Shown: positions 44,830 to 56,550, counted from the stretch's first letter. The stretch: 64,000 nucleotides of DNA from Conus ventricosus (GCA_018398815.1 CM031602.1:99016204-99080203); one strand, 5' to 3'. The notes: generated from the letters alone by a model not told the origin. A program made the numbers and translations.

Positions 44830-45230
44830 TTGGCGCGTGTGGTGACTCCCACACACGCCTGTATGGGCAATCCGTAGACACGGACTGAAGCGTCCGTCTG
44901 CGAAGGTGATAGAAATCCCTATGAAAGGGAATACAAGGTCGCTCCACCGCGAGGCCCATACTTCGCCACAGAAGTAGGGGGGAGATAGAAACGATACTGA
45001 AGGACGGGTGGAGGTAAAACCAGCCTCCAACCCGCACACTCATAACTAGCGCCCCGCCGGGCCTCAGGGAAACCCCAAATCCTTATCAACAAAGAGTGTT
45101 GATGCTCCCGAATCCCTGATGGTGTCGACCAAGGAGGAACCAACAACAGAGAGAAACACTGGGCACTCTGAATCACCAGAAGCTGGGATGGAACCCACGT
45201 TAGCCGAGGCACGAGGACTTTGGGAAAGGA
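44830..45230 (-). pseudogene. Retropepsin-like aspartic protease fragment
   Basis: The minus frame contains IRDSGAST followed by LFVDKDLGFPEAR, the DSG(A) active-site block and flap-side sequence of retroviral-type aspartic proteases (about 45,130-45,060). It lies directly downstream of the gag zinc knuckle. About 100-130 residues is the normal size for such a domain. The first Val/Leu-rich strand upstream (CPVFLSVVGSSLVDT) is present. A frameshift separates it from gag. Confidence 0.75.
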
Positions 45231-45234
45231 CTAG

Positions 45235-46779
45235 CCCCACGCCCTACCAGCGGCTTTAGGACAATCTTTCCTAATGTGGCCAGGACGACCACAAAGAAAA
45301 CACAGTCGGGGCGCTGAAATCCCCGATGAACTGCCTGCCTTGTTCACCCCGCTAGCAGTTGTCGGCGCCTTATTGCCACTAAATCCGTGGAGGGCTTCCT
45401 CTCCGTATCTGGGCGATGCCCATAAGCCCTGCGAGCTTCAGCAAACACCTCAGGGGTATGAATCGCAGCCGCGAAATCCTGAGGTGCTGTCCGCCTATCC
45501 GGATCCTCAACTCGGGGGACACAGTGTTGGTGAGCTGTTCAATGAGGATCAGATCCTCCAGCCCAACTTAGCCAACTGACGCCAGTACCCTAGCGTTTTG
45601 CGCAGCCTATCACCCAAACTGCACGAAGGTCTCGTCGTTATTCTTCTTCAGGGACCTGAACTTCATCCTTTTACGTCTCTGGGTAAGGTGGAAACGCTTA
45701 CGCAGACCCAAACTGCATTTTCTGCATAAGACCGCCTTCATTTAGAGTGAGCACACACTCCCTTGCAAAACACAGATAATCCAAAAAAGGTGCATAGCCT
45801 TTGTTTCCTCAGACAATTGGTATGAACTAGCAACCTTGTCAAAAGGCTCTAAGAACATATAAATGTCCTCACTAGGTCGAACTCTGGAAGCTTTAACTTT
45901 GGGGCCCCTCTAACTCTATCACCTGCCTGGTGATTAACCCCCTGATTTACAGATGCGGGAGCCCGCGAAAGAAGTTGTTCCATCCCCTTCCCTGCGTAGA
46001 GCCTCCTGTCTGGCAGCCCCCTCTGTGCAGAGCTCCCCTCTTCCCAAACGCTGATCTAACTCTTCCCGACGAGGGCCTCCTGTCTGGCAGCCTCTTCCCT
46101 ACGCTGAGCAGCCTCTTCCCTACGCTGATCCTCCTGTCTGGCAGCCTCCTCTCTACGCTGAGCAGCCTCTTCCCTACGCTGGGCCTCCTGTCTAGCAGTC
46201 TCCTCCCTGCCGCTGGGCCTCCTGTCTAGCAGTCTCCTCCCTGCGCTCTTCCTTACGCAGAGCTTCCTGCCTAGAAGCCTCTTCCTTATGTCGATTTTTC
46301 CTCTTCCCGACGAAGGGCTTCCTGTCTGCCCAACCTTTCCCTACGGAGGGCCTCATCCTCCCGTCGCTGTCGTCCAGAAACATCAGGACGGAGGTGATGT
46401 CCTGGGCGGGTTCACCACTCCCGACACGGGAGGAGCCCGTCTGACCCGTCCCTTGGGTCTCGACCTACCATGAGGAAAGTCCCCCCGGGCAACTCCTACG
46501 AGGGGAAGCATGGAGAAGAGAGGGCTTCGGTTTCTGTGACTCAACAGAAGCCCACAGTTGTTTCACATAACTCTGACGCTTTCGAGCGCCAGTCGGGTCT
46601 CAGCAGAAAGATCCCTTAGTGAAGAAGTAGTGAAAGTACTCACTGGACATATCGGCTACAGCACTGGAATAAGTGAAGTCACTGTAGTCGAAGTGCTGGT
46701 ACTAAAGTAGGGACTACATTCTGAGACCTTTCTTCTTCGACGCACGTGTCGCCATACCACCAGCACCAGACGTCGCCAT
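45235..46779 (-). pseudogene. Gag-like protein with coiled-coil repeat and zinc knuckle
   Basis: The minus-strand start is ATG at 46,779 (MATSGAGGMATRASKKK). A central Arg/Gln/Glu/Ala tandem segment (units like RREEAARQE, about 46,260-46,060) predicts a long helix or coiled coil. A CCHC zinc knuckle (CFLCGRPGHIRKDC) lies at about 45,306-45,256 near the C-terminus. This is the gag plan of Ty3/gypsy elements: the protein packages the element RNA. Multiple frameshifts interrupt it. The Arg/Glu helix repeat is tandemly duplicated at DNA level with a period near 24-30 bp. Confidence 0.7.
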
Positions 46780-47471
46780 GACAACAATATCCTACGGTTT
46801 TTTTAAATACGGGAAAAAGACGATTCCACTTGAAAACAAAAAATTTTAGGGTGTGTGTATATGTGTGTATGTGTGTGTGTGCGTGTGTGCGGACAAGTTC
46901 CCGGCTGCTCCCACTCTGGCAACAACCGCGCTCCACAGCACGAGCAACATGCGGTGGGGCTCACCGAAAAAAAAAAAAAAAAAAAAACTATGTCCGGCTG
47001 CCCCACTGTGGGAACACTGCGCTCCACCAGCACGAGCAACAGTGCGGTGGGGCTGGGCCGAAAAAACAAACAAAATGGCAAACAAATCCCGAGAGAGGAA
47101 AAAAAAAACATTAAAAGTCAGATACACCCCCTGTACTCAATAACCACCCCGGAAAAAAAACAAAAAAAACTGGCTAACTACAAAACAGGAATGGCAGACT
47201 GAGCGGCAACAGAAAGGCAAGACTTACGGTCGTACCTGCGTGGGGGCACCCGGCGGAAGGGGGAGGTCTGGTCGCGGTCGACTACCCCTTGTCTCACCTC
47301 AACTCCCGAAATCACAACCGGAAGGGGTTTCAGGCCACCCAGAGACTCCCTTCACACTAGAGTCACCCAGCCAACCACCCACGAACAAACACGACAACTG
47401 ACTAAACATATACAAAACAGACAAAACAAAAAAGGTACTTCCGCGAAACGAGAGAGACAGCAGAGCCCCTC
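46780..47471 (-). other. Untranslated leader of the LTR element
   Basis: Between the primer site and gag, this leader contains an internal duplication of about 85 bp (46,895-46,970 and 46,990-47,065, both with CACGAGCAAC and GCGGTGGGGCT) and a 20-bp poly-A. No coding role is seen. Confidence 0.6.
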
Positions 47472-47490
47472 AAATCCCGGGCAGCCCCCA
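47472..47490 (-). promoter_or_regulatory. tRNA primer-binding site
   Basis: Four bases after the 5' LTR end, the minus strand reads TGGGGGCTGCCCGGGATTT, whose complement (AAATCCCGGGCAGCCCCCA) resembles the T-arm and acceptor 3' end of a tRNA ending in CCA. The tRNA species cannot be named from this alone. Confidence 0.65.
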
Positions 47491-47494
47491 CAAT

Positions 47495-47965
47495 TGTCAC
47501 GACCGACCCTGGAGGTCTGCCCTGACAGATCGGTCTAGGTGGGAGTGAAGGGAGTGACGGGCCTCACACGCCCCGTAGAGACCACACAATAAAATTACGA
47601 TACAACACCCCATTTTTTCACACCAACATACAGTCATAATTTAAACATTTCCCCAAAACACACAAAAATGCACAATCACAATCAAGCATTCCAACACACA
47701 CAACATGCACAATTATAAATAAACATTTCACCCTAAAGAACGTACACAATCATAATCACAGCATTTCAACACATATGACATATATCAATTATAAATAAAC
47801 ATTTCCAGCATCCATCCCTTTCCACACCAAGAGTCCTCCACACCCCTGCCCTCTCAAGTCTACTGGGAGCACCCTGTCGCACTAGGTGCCCGAACCGGGG
47901 CGGTTTTTTGAAGATCGTTCAGGCCGACACCCTCGACACACACAACAGACAGTGAAGAGCGCGTC

Positions 47966-47998
<33 letters not shown>

Positions 47999-49688
47999 AA
48001 CGTGGCGTTGTTACTGGAGGTCCTGGACGGGGATCAGGGCCGGCCAGTCAAGCCGGCGGGCTTTTCTACCAGTCCGCGGTCCCGACCAGAGCGGGCCTCA
48101 ACCAGCGCGTGGCACCAACCAGTCCGCGGTCCCAACCAGAGCGTGGCCTCAACCAGCACGTGGCACCATCCAGTCCGCAGTCCCAACCAGAGCGTGGCCC
48201 CAACCAGAGCGTGGCCCCAACCAGCTCGTGGCACCAACCATCCAGGCCCCCGGGTGAAGCCCTCGGGAGGGGGGAAAAACGTAGCTGGGAGGAGAGAAGA
48301 AAGGGAGGGAAAAGAAGAAGGAGGGAAGGGAAAAAGAAAGGGCAAATGGAACCCCGCCGTCAGTTTCAATCTGACCCATGCTGTTAAATCCTAACAGCCA
48401 CTCGCATGATGGGCGAGGGGAGGTCTACTAAATACACTAACACCAGCTCAACACAGACCTGAGCATAACCAGTAAACCAATCAAATCAGGAACTGTTCGT
48501 TAAAGTCTTCCACACGAAGCAGGTAAAAGACGGGATTTAAAACAACAGGCTATAAAACCAATATGAATTATCTTTACTCTTCTCACTCACATTTAACAAT
48601 TTCCTTCTTAGGAAATAAACCAACACAGCGACCATCCGCTTTAACTGCCCCCACATTTGCAAATAATAATTCAATGGCAAATTGTCACGTTTTATAGCCA
48701 CATTTCACAAATCTCTAACCACGCATCCGAACGACAAATCATGCGTACGCACGCTCGCAACATAAAACTCGTTCTCCTTGCACACACAAACAGACGGTGG
48801 CCGAGGATAAGAGTCCGGTGAATGTGACAGGGGCGGACGAGCGAGACCAAGCAAGTACCAACCCTGAATCACCAGGTCTCTCCCATCCCCACCGGACTAC
48901 CCGCATCACCCAAAGCATAAACAGGAGAAAGAATTTGGATAAATTTAGAATGGCCAGGTTAAAGATTGAATTAACCAGAGAAAAGGTCTCAAACAATATT
49001 TCTTTTACAATTTTTCAAACCCAAAGAAAATTTCGCAAAAGAGAAGAATAAGCCGGCTAACAACAACAAACCAAAAAAACAAACCACGAAACTGATGCTA
49101 AACCCGCTACCCGTGGGTGATCCCCAAGAGGCGGGTCAAACGACTCCTCTGCCCTCGGTCCAGTCGAGAGGACAGAGGCACAGATGCGGAAAAGAAGAAG
49201 TGATGTCCCCTCTCCTACAGGCCGACTGTAGGAATTGAAGATACCGACTGAACCTTCGACGAAACGGTGAAGAACCAAGACCGGAGCAGGCGCTCCCAGA
49301 GACATCTTCCGCTCGAGTGAAGAGCTAACCTCCCTCAGCGATGGCGGCCAACATGCCACGCCACGTCACAGAGTGAGCATACTTCAAACTAAAAGAAATG
49401 AAGCACGTGCGACAGTAAAAAGACAGGCGAGAGGCCGATAGACAGCCAGTACAAGAAAAAGATACCCACCCCCCGTGAACCTGCGGGATGAATGCACGGG
49501 CAGTGGAATTAGAGAGAGGGGAGAGAGAAAGAAAACCCCTAACCTGAAAACCACGCCAAAGGTGCAACCACACCACAAGCCACATTAAGGGACGGATATG
49601 CGAAAACCCAACAACAATAAAAACAAATAAATAATTCCGCCACCCCGGTTGGGTCAAACGTCGTAGGCCTCGTGACAAACTCGTGACA
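47495..49688 (-). repeat. 5' LTR (right)
   Basis: It is a near-complete match to the left LTR and the solo LTR, 2,194 bp, with a 30-G run at 47,968-47,997 and 18-bp tandem units at 48,070-48,240. It ends CGTGACA at 49,688 and would carry the promoter. Differences from the left LTR are mostly short indels. Confidence 0.9.
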
Positions 49689-50239
49689 ATATAAATATAT
49701 ATTATATATATATATATATATATAATATATATTTTATTTTTAGTATATTATATATATAGCTGAACAGTTAAGTAGTGGGGGGAAACAGTGTAGGTTAACA
49801 ACTCTTCAGTCAAACATAGCAATGACTTGGCAAAGATTTGAACTTACCAAAAAAAAAAAAATGAAAATGAAGAAAATGAGGGGAATATATCATAAATAAT
49901 GCACGGCTGTTCCTTTCTTGCCAGACTGAAACACTTAGTCAGCGCGCTTTTGACCCGCTGACCCTGACCGACTTCAGCGATGCTAGCGATGGGGAGGCGT
50001 ACACCAAGTTGGCTCCCTTTCCTTCTCCGAGATGTGTACCAGAGAGCTGTGCTAGTGAATGATTTTGTTTGTTTCCAAATTTCGGATACAACAAATCCGG
50101 ATGTTTTGTTTCATTTCGGGTTGCATGAGGATTATGTGAAGTGACTTGTGTCTGTGTGTGTTTTTATAACGGGAAATTCAATACTTTAAAGTGGGGTTTT
50201 TGTGTGTATAGTTTGACGTAAGTGACCATCAGTTGTACA
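49689..50239. other. (TA)n flank and upstream region of the next gene
   Basis: (TA)n to about 49,760, then unassigned sequence. The last 200 bp before the ATG at 50,240 would be the promoter/5' UTR of the transposase-like gene. I see no clear core promoter element. Confidence 0.5.
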
Positions 50240-52985
50240 ATGGCGTCTCAGCAGTCAGTGGTAAGTGAGCACGATTTATAGTCAGCACTGTGTTCGACTG
50301 AATTTCTATGTGTCGACTTGTGGAGAACGCGTGTTACGAAAGGAGAAAGTTTGAACGGTTTGGTGTGAGATTAGTAAAACCTATGCGACAGAACCCTCGC
50401 GTTGTTACAATTTAGACATTTTGAATGATGAAGAGGGCAAGCAGTCTCAGAAAATTTGTATGAAATGTTACCAAAACTCATGAAACTGAAACACGTGCAA
50501 CCTGTCCGACCGCAAAATTACGATCGACCGTGTTGCAACTTGATATTAAGAAAATGTCAGAAATCTGGACAACTTTCGATCCAGAGCTGCCAATCAGTCA
50601 GTGAAAAGCATGCAGTCACTTTCAATCAAAAAACAAAGGTGGTTTTCCCCCCAAAACCGAGAGTAGGGGCCGTGAAGAGATCCGCACAACAAATTTTTGT
50701 TTCCCCGCCGATTTGCCAGTTGATGAAAGTGTGTCGACGTCATTTTGTCAATCAACGTCAACCCCAGTTAAAAAAACCGAAAACACTCTGCACACAAACA
50801 TCACCAATCCCACCGAAAACGCCGCAAGTCAGTGATGTAGCTCTATCGCCTTTCCGACATCGGAAAAATAAAGTGATCTATTTAGACTCGGATGATGAGG
50901 ATATTGATAAACCACTCACTGATGAAGAAGAAAAATTACTGACACGTTTGGTACGCAGGAAGCTGCGGCAGTCAAGTGACCATTTAACAGTTAGGTGCAA
51001 AACAAGGGGTCAACCCAAATTGTGTTGAAAAAAGATCAGACAGCCCCGTAAATCTTCTCTTTGGATCATCTCCTCTGAAAAAGAAAGATCTCACAGATAC
51101 AGAAGATCAGAATGAATATTTCAGGAAGCAGTAGAGGGGATGTGATCAAACAACATGGATCAGAAATCAGAAGAACTGCTCGCACCCACAGACAAAAGAT
51201 TCTTGTATGCTGCTGGATGTGGCCCTGTGAGAGTGACCAAAAAGCAAGGGTCTGCACTTAGAACTAGTCTGGGGTTAAGCGGACAAAGTACAGACAGCAA
51301 AAGAGATTTCTCAAAAGTATAGGATTAAAATTTGACTGTGAAAAGAAAGAAAGACAACAACAGAAAGAAGCTATGTTTGGGGGAAATTGAAATAGTACAG
51401 AAAAACTCCTTTGTGTTGATGAGAATGGCAGACAAAAAGAAGAATAAAGCAATAGGAGAAATCAAAGACATTCCAAAGTTGGTAGAAAACCTGTTGGCAG
51501 CAGTATGACAGAGAAGAACAAGCTGACCTGGCATGAAAATAACAATCCCACAGGATGAGATCTGGGTAAAGATAGGAGGGACCATGGGGGTGGTACATTT
51601 AAACTGATGCTTCAGATTGCAAATCTTCACATCCAAACTCCAAACACAACACTTGTGTCCTGGCCTTTAGACTGCAAGGACACCCCAGAGAATTTGAAGA
51701 GAATCATGGATCCTTACAAAGAACAGCTGGCAGCTCTGAAGTCCATGACATGGAGAATAAGACAATCAAAGTATTTCTGTTTGGGGATTATGATTTTATG
51801 CTCAAGCTGTATGGTCTGTCAGGTGCTCGGGGAAACACACCCCTGTCTAACTGCACAGCATCAAAAACCCAAAATACACACTCCACCTCATTGTAAGGAA
51901 GGCAACATCACACAGCGCAGTTTTACAGGGCATCAGGAGAGATTACAAAAAATTCCGAAATTCCAAAAGAAAAATTGCCAGCGGGCACAATAATGTCATC
52001 AGAAACCAATCATTGACATTAACTCACCCATGTTGCACCCCCCTATCTGCACATTCTTCTGGGAGTGGTAAAAAAGCACCATGACCTACGGGAAGGTGAG
52101 TGTCATTCTCTAGATAAAGAAATTGCAGAATCCTTTGCAGTTGAGGACAAACAGGTAGAGACAAAGTCAGCCTTTTCTGACTTTGTTGACAAACTGAAAA
52201 AGATTGAATCTTTAGAAGAAAAAAAGGCAGCTAGAATCAAGAATAGTGTTCAATGAGCCTGAAGATGACAGCCCCACCCTGAGTGTTTTCCACCCAAGAC
52301 AACAAGAACTGATGGAGCAGGTAAAGGAGAAAGAAGAAGAAATAGAAGACAGGAAATCACAGCTTGATTTTCCCAAACGCTTGTCTGGTCCTGTCACACA
52401 GCATTTAGATGTTCCCCTACATCAGAAAAAAATCCAAAAGCAGGCCTATCATGGCAAGTCTTTCATAGGAAACCCCACTGAACAAATATTTGAAGCCAGA
52501 GACAATTAACAATGTTTGTGAAAGTGTTGTCAGCACAACAGCTGAGCTGACTCAAGACAAGGCTATCCTTCTCAAGCTAGGAGTATATCTAACAGATTCA
52601 AAATGCTGAATATGCTATTCTCACACATCCACACAAAAATCTCACATCAAAAAACCATGACTGTGAGTGCCATTGACACATTGGATAGTGATATCAAAGA
52701 ATACATGTCTTTCTTTAGAAAAGAATTCCCACAGTCTCGCATCATCCCAAAACAGCATATTTTAGAAACCATTGTGTTCCTTTCATCCGTCAACATCATT
52801 TTGGACTGGCTCTACATGGGGAACAAGGGGGTGAGGAAACACATGCAGTTATCAATCGCTAAAGAGAGGGGTGGGGTCTAAAAACAGAGCAGGAGAAATT
52901 GCGTGTCATGATGTCAGAACACATGGCTATTGTCTCCCCCCTTCTTCAAGGTCTGATGCCACGGGCCCCGGGGAAAGCAGTGTAA
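50240..52985 (+). pseudogene. Transposase-like gene of a lineage-expanded family, frameshifted
   Basis: A short first coding segment MASQQSV is followed by a consensus donor GTAAGT at 50,261. The next segments give a Cys-pair region with GKQSQKI..KCY-type residues near 50,430-50,470 (possible N-terminal zinc domain), a basic/Ser-Pro linker and an acidic IYLDSDDEDIDKPLTDEEE (50,456-51,028). After a damaged stretch come LQIANLHIQ, KVFLFGDYDFMLKLYGLSGA (about 51,760-51,830), HVAPPYLHILLGVVKKHHDL (about 52,030-52,090), a glutamate-rich helix, and a C-terminal FHGEQGG-type block read here as LHGEQGGEE (near 52,815). I recognise this as a repeated transposase-like family of invertebrate genomes but cannot name the superfamily. 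At least five frame breaks make it non-functional as assembled. Confidence 0.6.
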
Positions 52986-53485
52986 AGTTAATAAACAGTA
53001 ATAATGCTCCTGTTCACTGTACATGCACTCAGACAGTGTATATACATGTGTGTGTGTGTTTTGTTGTGTGTGTGTGTGTGTGTGGTGTGGGGTGTGGGTG
53101 TGTGTGTGCGCTCATCCCCCAGCTCCCAGTGTTTTAACATATTTATAAAATTAGGCTACTATGTATGTACAAAAATATAAATTTCACATCTGCTAAAGAT
53201 TTGAGGTGCACATCACAAAGTTATTTAATATCTTATTGTCAACTGATCATGAACTGTTGATCTGGAAATGACAGAAGCACACATACACTTCTACATATTA
53301 GGGGACACAAGCAGCAAAGCGTGACCTTGTAAAAAGGAAAAGTGCACAAAACTTGTGCCAAATTAATGTGTGATCGTGGACAATTGTGTGCCAAATTAAC
53401 GCGTGACCAGTGGACAATTGTGGCAAGGGAGTGTGATTAAGATGTGCATGGCTCTGGACAACATGAAGGAATCCCATATGTGAGT
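52986..53485. other. Non-coding sequence with a (TG)n microsatellite
   Basis: (TG)n at 53,046-53,112. The rest contains a local direct repeat around GTGCCAAATTAA...GCGTGA(C/T) near 53,355-53,410. No gene recognised. Confidence 0.6.
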
Positions 53486-53531
53486 ATTAGCATGGTGTGT
53501 GTGTGTTGTGTGTGTGTGTGTGTGTGTGTGG

Positions 53532-53566
<35 letters not shown>

Positions 53567-53684
53567 CTTTCTTTTCTGTGTCTGGACTGTGTGTGTGTGC
53601 GAGTGTGTGTGTGTGTATGTGTGTGTGGTGTGTGTGTGTGTGTGTTTTGTGTGTGTGTGTGTGGGGTGAGAGAGAGAGAGAGGG

Positions 53685-53716
<32 letters not shown>

Positions 53717-53807
53717 TGTGTGGTGTGTGTGTGTGTGTGTGGTGTGGTGTGTGTGTGTGGCGCGCGCAAATCTGTTGTGATTCTGTGCTCTCTCTCTCTC
53801 TCTCTCT

Positions 53808-53848
<41 letters not shown>

Positions 53849-53934
53849 TCTCTCATCTCTTCCCCTTTTCTCTCTCTCTCTCATGTGTGTTGTTGTGTGT
53901 GTGGTGTGTGTGTGTGTGGTGTGTGTGTGTTTCA

Positions 53935-53993
<59 letters not shown>

Positions 53994-54420
53994 GATGTAT
54001 ATGTGTGTGTGTGTGTGTTGTGTGTGGTGTGGTGTGTGTGTGTGTTTTGTGTGTGTGTGTGTGTGGGGTTTTGTGGGAATTTTGTAAATTTGTTCTGTTT
54101 CTTCAACTTGCATTAGTCTGTGTGCAAGCAATTTCTTCTCTTCTGATTCTGTGCTCTCTCTCTCTCTCTCTCTCTCTTCTCTCCTCTCTCTCTCTCTCTC
54201 TCTTCCCCTCTCTCCTCTTCTCTCTCTCTCTCTCTCTCTCCCCTCTCTCTCTCTCTCCCCTTTTCTCTCCTCTTTGTGTGTGTGTGTGTTCATGTGTGTG
54301 TGTGCGTGTGTGTTCATGTGTGTGTTGTGTGTTCATATGTGTGTGGTGTGTGTGTGTGTGTGTGTGGTGTGGTGTTGTGTGTGTGTGGTGTGTGTGGTGT
54401 GTGTGTCATGTGTTTGTGGG
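53486..54420. repeat. Compound (TG)n/(GA)n/(CT)n microsatellite block
   Basis: About 930 bp of alternating TG, GA and CT tracts, with a short CGCGCGCAAATCT unique insert at 53,761 and a 60-bp insert at 54,068-54,150. The insert pairs TTCTGTGCTCTC appear twice (53,780 and 54,144), so the block contains a local duplication. All reading frames are artefacts. Confidence 0.95.
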
Positions 54421-54510
54421 GTTCTATTGTAAGGGTTTGTACCACAATGCATGTTACATGCATATCAGATTTTTGACTGCTGACCACTGTATCAGTGTTA
54501 GAAATGAAGC

Positions 54511-54615
54511 ATGCTAAAATGCACATCATGTAAAAAGGCATGCTACAGGCAAATCATGTATTTGGCTAAGGAATGGCCAGGATACATTCCTGAGAGAGAG
54601 AGCGAACTGGGCACA
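54511..54615 (+). other. Possible decayed MYND-type zinc-finger exon
   Basis: The frame gives KCTSCKKACY followed by a spaced W-P-G-Y-I-P-E pattern, close to the MYND layout (CxxC...CY..C...W..H...C), but several expected Cys/His are replaced (R, Y). It ends at a consensus donor GTGAGT. An in-frame TGA lies just upstream of the ATG, so no clean acceptor is available. Weak call. Confidence 0.2.
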
Positions 54616-54644
54616 GTGAGTATTGCATGTTTATTTATGTATAT

Positions 54645-54648
54645 TATT

Positions 54649-54679
<31 letters not shown>

Positions 54680-54755
54680 TGTGTGTGTGTGTGTGTGTGG
54701 GGTGTGTGTGTGGTGTGTGTGTGTGTGTGTGTGCGTGCGTGCGTGCGTGGGGGTG
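54645..54755. repeat. (TG)n microsatellite
   Basis: TG dinucleotides with GCGT units at the right end. Confidence 0.95.
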
Positions 54756-55525
54756 TGTGTCCCCTTTCATGTTTTATGTTTTCTTCCTAGTAAGAGAGTC
54801 TGTTTATATTTTATTTTTCTTTAAATGAATTAAAGACAAGTAAATTAAAATACTTTTTTTCCCCAGTAACATCTGCCAGCCATCAAATCCCTCTCTCCTC
54901 TCTGTCACACAAAATCCTCGGCAGGTGCATCTCATCTACCCCCCCCCCCCCCCCCCGCCCTTCCCCCCCTCCCCCAGCACACACGCACGTCCCTTCCCTT
55001 TATTTCCGCACAAAGGGCCCTTCCTTGCACACAGAGCACTGAGCTGTGTATCTGACAGTGTTGTGTCTATCGCGAGGGCCCGGTCGACCCAGCGAACTCG
55101 CTTTGCAGCTGGTTTTACATGGGGTGGTCTTACACAGTGGGGGGTACTGACGCGTGGTGTTTAGCTGGTTGAACATGTGTTATCTATACGGCTCCTACCG
55201 CTGTCTCTTGGGCATAGGCACTGTGTGTTCTATAGGTCAGCCGGGCTGGCTTGGAGATGGCACATGATTTGATTTTCTTATGCGCACACCGTCTCCGATA
55301 GGCCTACTTTGAAAAAGGAATGCGTTCGCATTTCACAAAACACACACACAACACACCCCGCACGCACGCACGCACGCGCACGCATGCAAAATAAACACAC
55401 ACACCCCAGACACACACACAGACCCCACACACACCCAACCAATACACACAACACACACACACACAACACACACACACACAGATTGTTTGCAGCATATAGT
55501 CATACCCAATGTGTGTACCCAGTCA

Positions 55526-55580
<55 letters not shown>

Positions 55581-56028
55581 GTGTGTGTGGGGTGTGTGTC
55601 TGTGTGTGTGTGCGATGAAAAAGAATCAGAAGACTGTGTTGATTTTGTTTTTTTTATTACAGAAGAAATACGGGGTTAGAATTGTTCGGAAACAAAATCA
55701 CTTACTAGTTTCATGCAAAACTTGAGACTTTGGCATGTCATGTGCGTGTGGCTGCCAAAATTCAGCTGCATGAAACTGCCATTGTCAGTTACATTGCGCA
55801 CTTTGGATCAAACAAGCTTTAAACGTTAAGTGATCCCACTTTTTTTGCTGATGTAGTCTGAGCAGAGGCATGTATCAAACTTGTGAACTAATCAATGAGG
55901 GAAAATAATCTTGCCATTAAGCGCTGATGTGAGTTAGTTTTGATCGATTTTGTGTGTATTGTCATTGTTGTAATGTTGCCTAACAACTTGTGCACACAAA
56001 TATCATGCTGTTTCTTCGTTCTCTGCAG
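54756..56028. other. Non-coding sequence with poly-C, (CA)n and (TG)n tracts
   Basis: Poly-C at 54,939-54,957, (CA)n at 55,335-55,480 and (TG)n at 55,530-55,612, roughly 50 bp apart and complementary, so this pair could fold into a hairpin. A TTTTTTTTATTACAG acceptor at about 55,662 precedes a 20-codon open segment, too short to call. Confidence 0.6.
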
Positions 56029-56101
56029 GAAAATAAACCTAGTCGAGTTTTGGGATTAAAAGAATTGTCTGCAATTCGCCAATACAGTCGTCCCCAGGAG
56101 C
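56029..56101 (+). other. Candidate internal exon
   Basis: A 73-nt segment lies between a strong acceptor (CTTCGTTCTCTGCAG) and a donor-like GTATAAGT. It is open as ENKPSRVLGLKELSAIRQYS, then RPQE. The composition looks coding. I do not recognise the protein, and the neighbouring gene structure is unknown. Confidence 0.3.
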
Positions 56102-56383
56102 GTATAAGTATTATATTCTTCACGACAACAACGAATTGTCAAACTGAAACCCCCTTTTTAAACGGCCCGCGCAGCAATGCCGAAAACACAGCTGCTGGAC
56201 TTGTTGCGTGCACGGCTGACAGGCAGCGCTGTGTACAGCGCAGTAAGCTAGGGGGGAGGGGGCCGCCTGCAGTAAACACTGCCTTCCCTGACCCTTTGGG
56301 AAGGGGCAGCAGCCGGAGAGGTGTTAACTCCCTTTCTTCGCTGAACACTAAAGAACTCGCTCTGAACAGCCGTGAATGGGAAA

Positions 56384-56550
56384 CCCTTCACTAGCTTCAT
56401 GAGGGAACCATTGTGAACCCTCTCGAAGGCAGATCTATTTGTATTGGGCCCGCTCCTAGGGCCCCTTTTGTCCGCTGGATCGGACTCATCAGGGAACATG
56501 GCTGATTGTGTCTGCGCTCTTGGTGTCATATAGAGACATGTAGAGATATG
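56384..56550 (+). repeat. Single terminal repeat of the MITE-like family
   Basis: It begins CCCTTCACTAGC and contains GCTGGATCGGACTCATCAGG, matching the left terminal repeat of the element at 39,585. The opposite end is absent; LINE RT sequence begins directly after it. Confidence 0.7.

Larger units (their letters stand above)
41283..49688 (-). mobile_element. Ty3/gypsy-type LTR retrotransposon lacking RT and RNase H
   Basis: Two related long terminal repeats (41,283-43,634 and 47,495-49,688) flank a 3,860-bp internal region coding on the minus strand. The internal region has a primer-binding site, gag, protease and partial integrase in order, but nothing between protease and integrase that resembles reverse transcriptase or RNase H. 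Flanking 5-mers are TATAT/ATATA within a (TA)n tract, so the target duplication cannot be resolved. The LTRs are unusually long for the family. With stops in gag and integrase the copy is non-autonomous and inactive. Confidence 0.9.
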
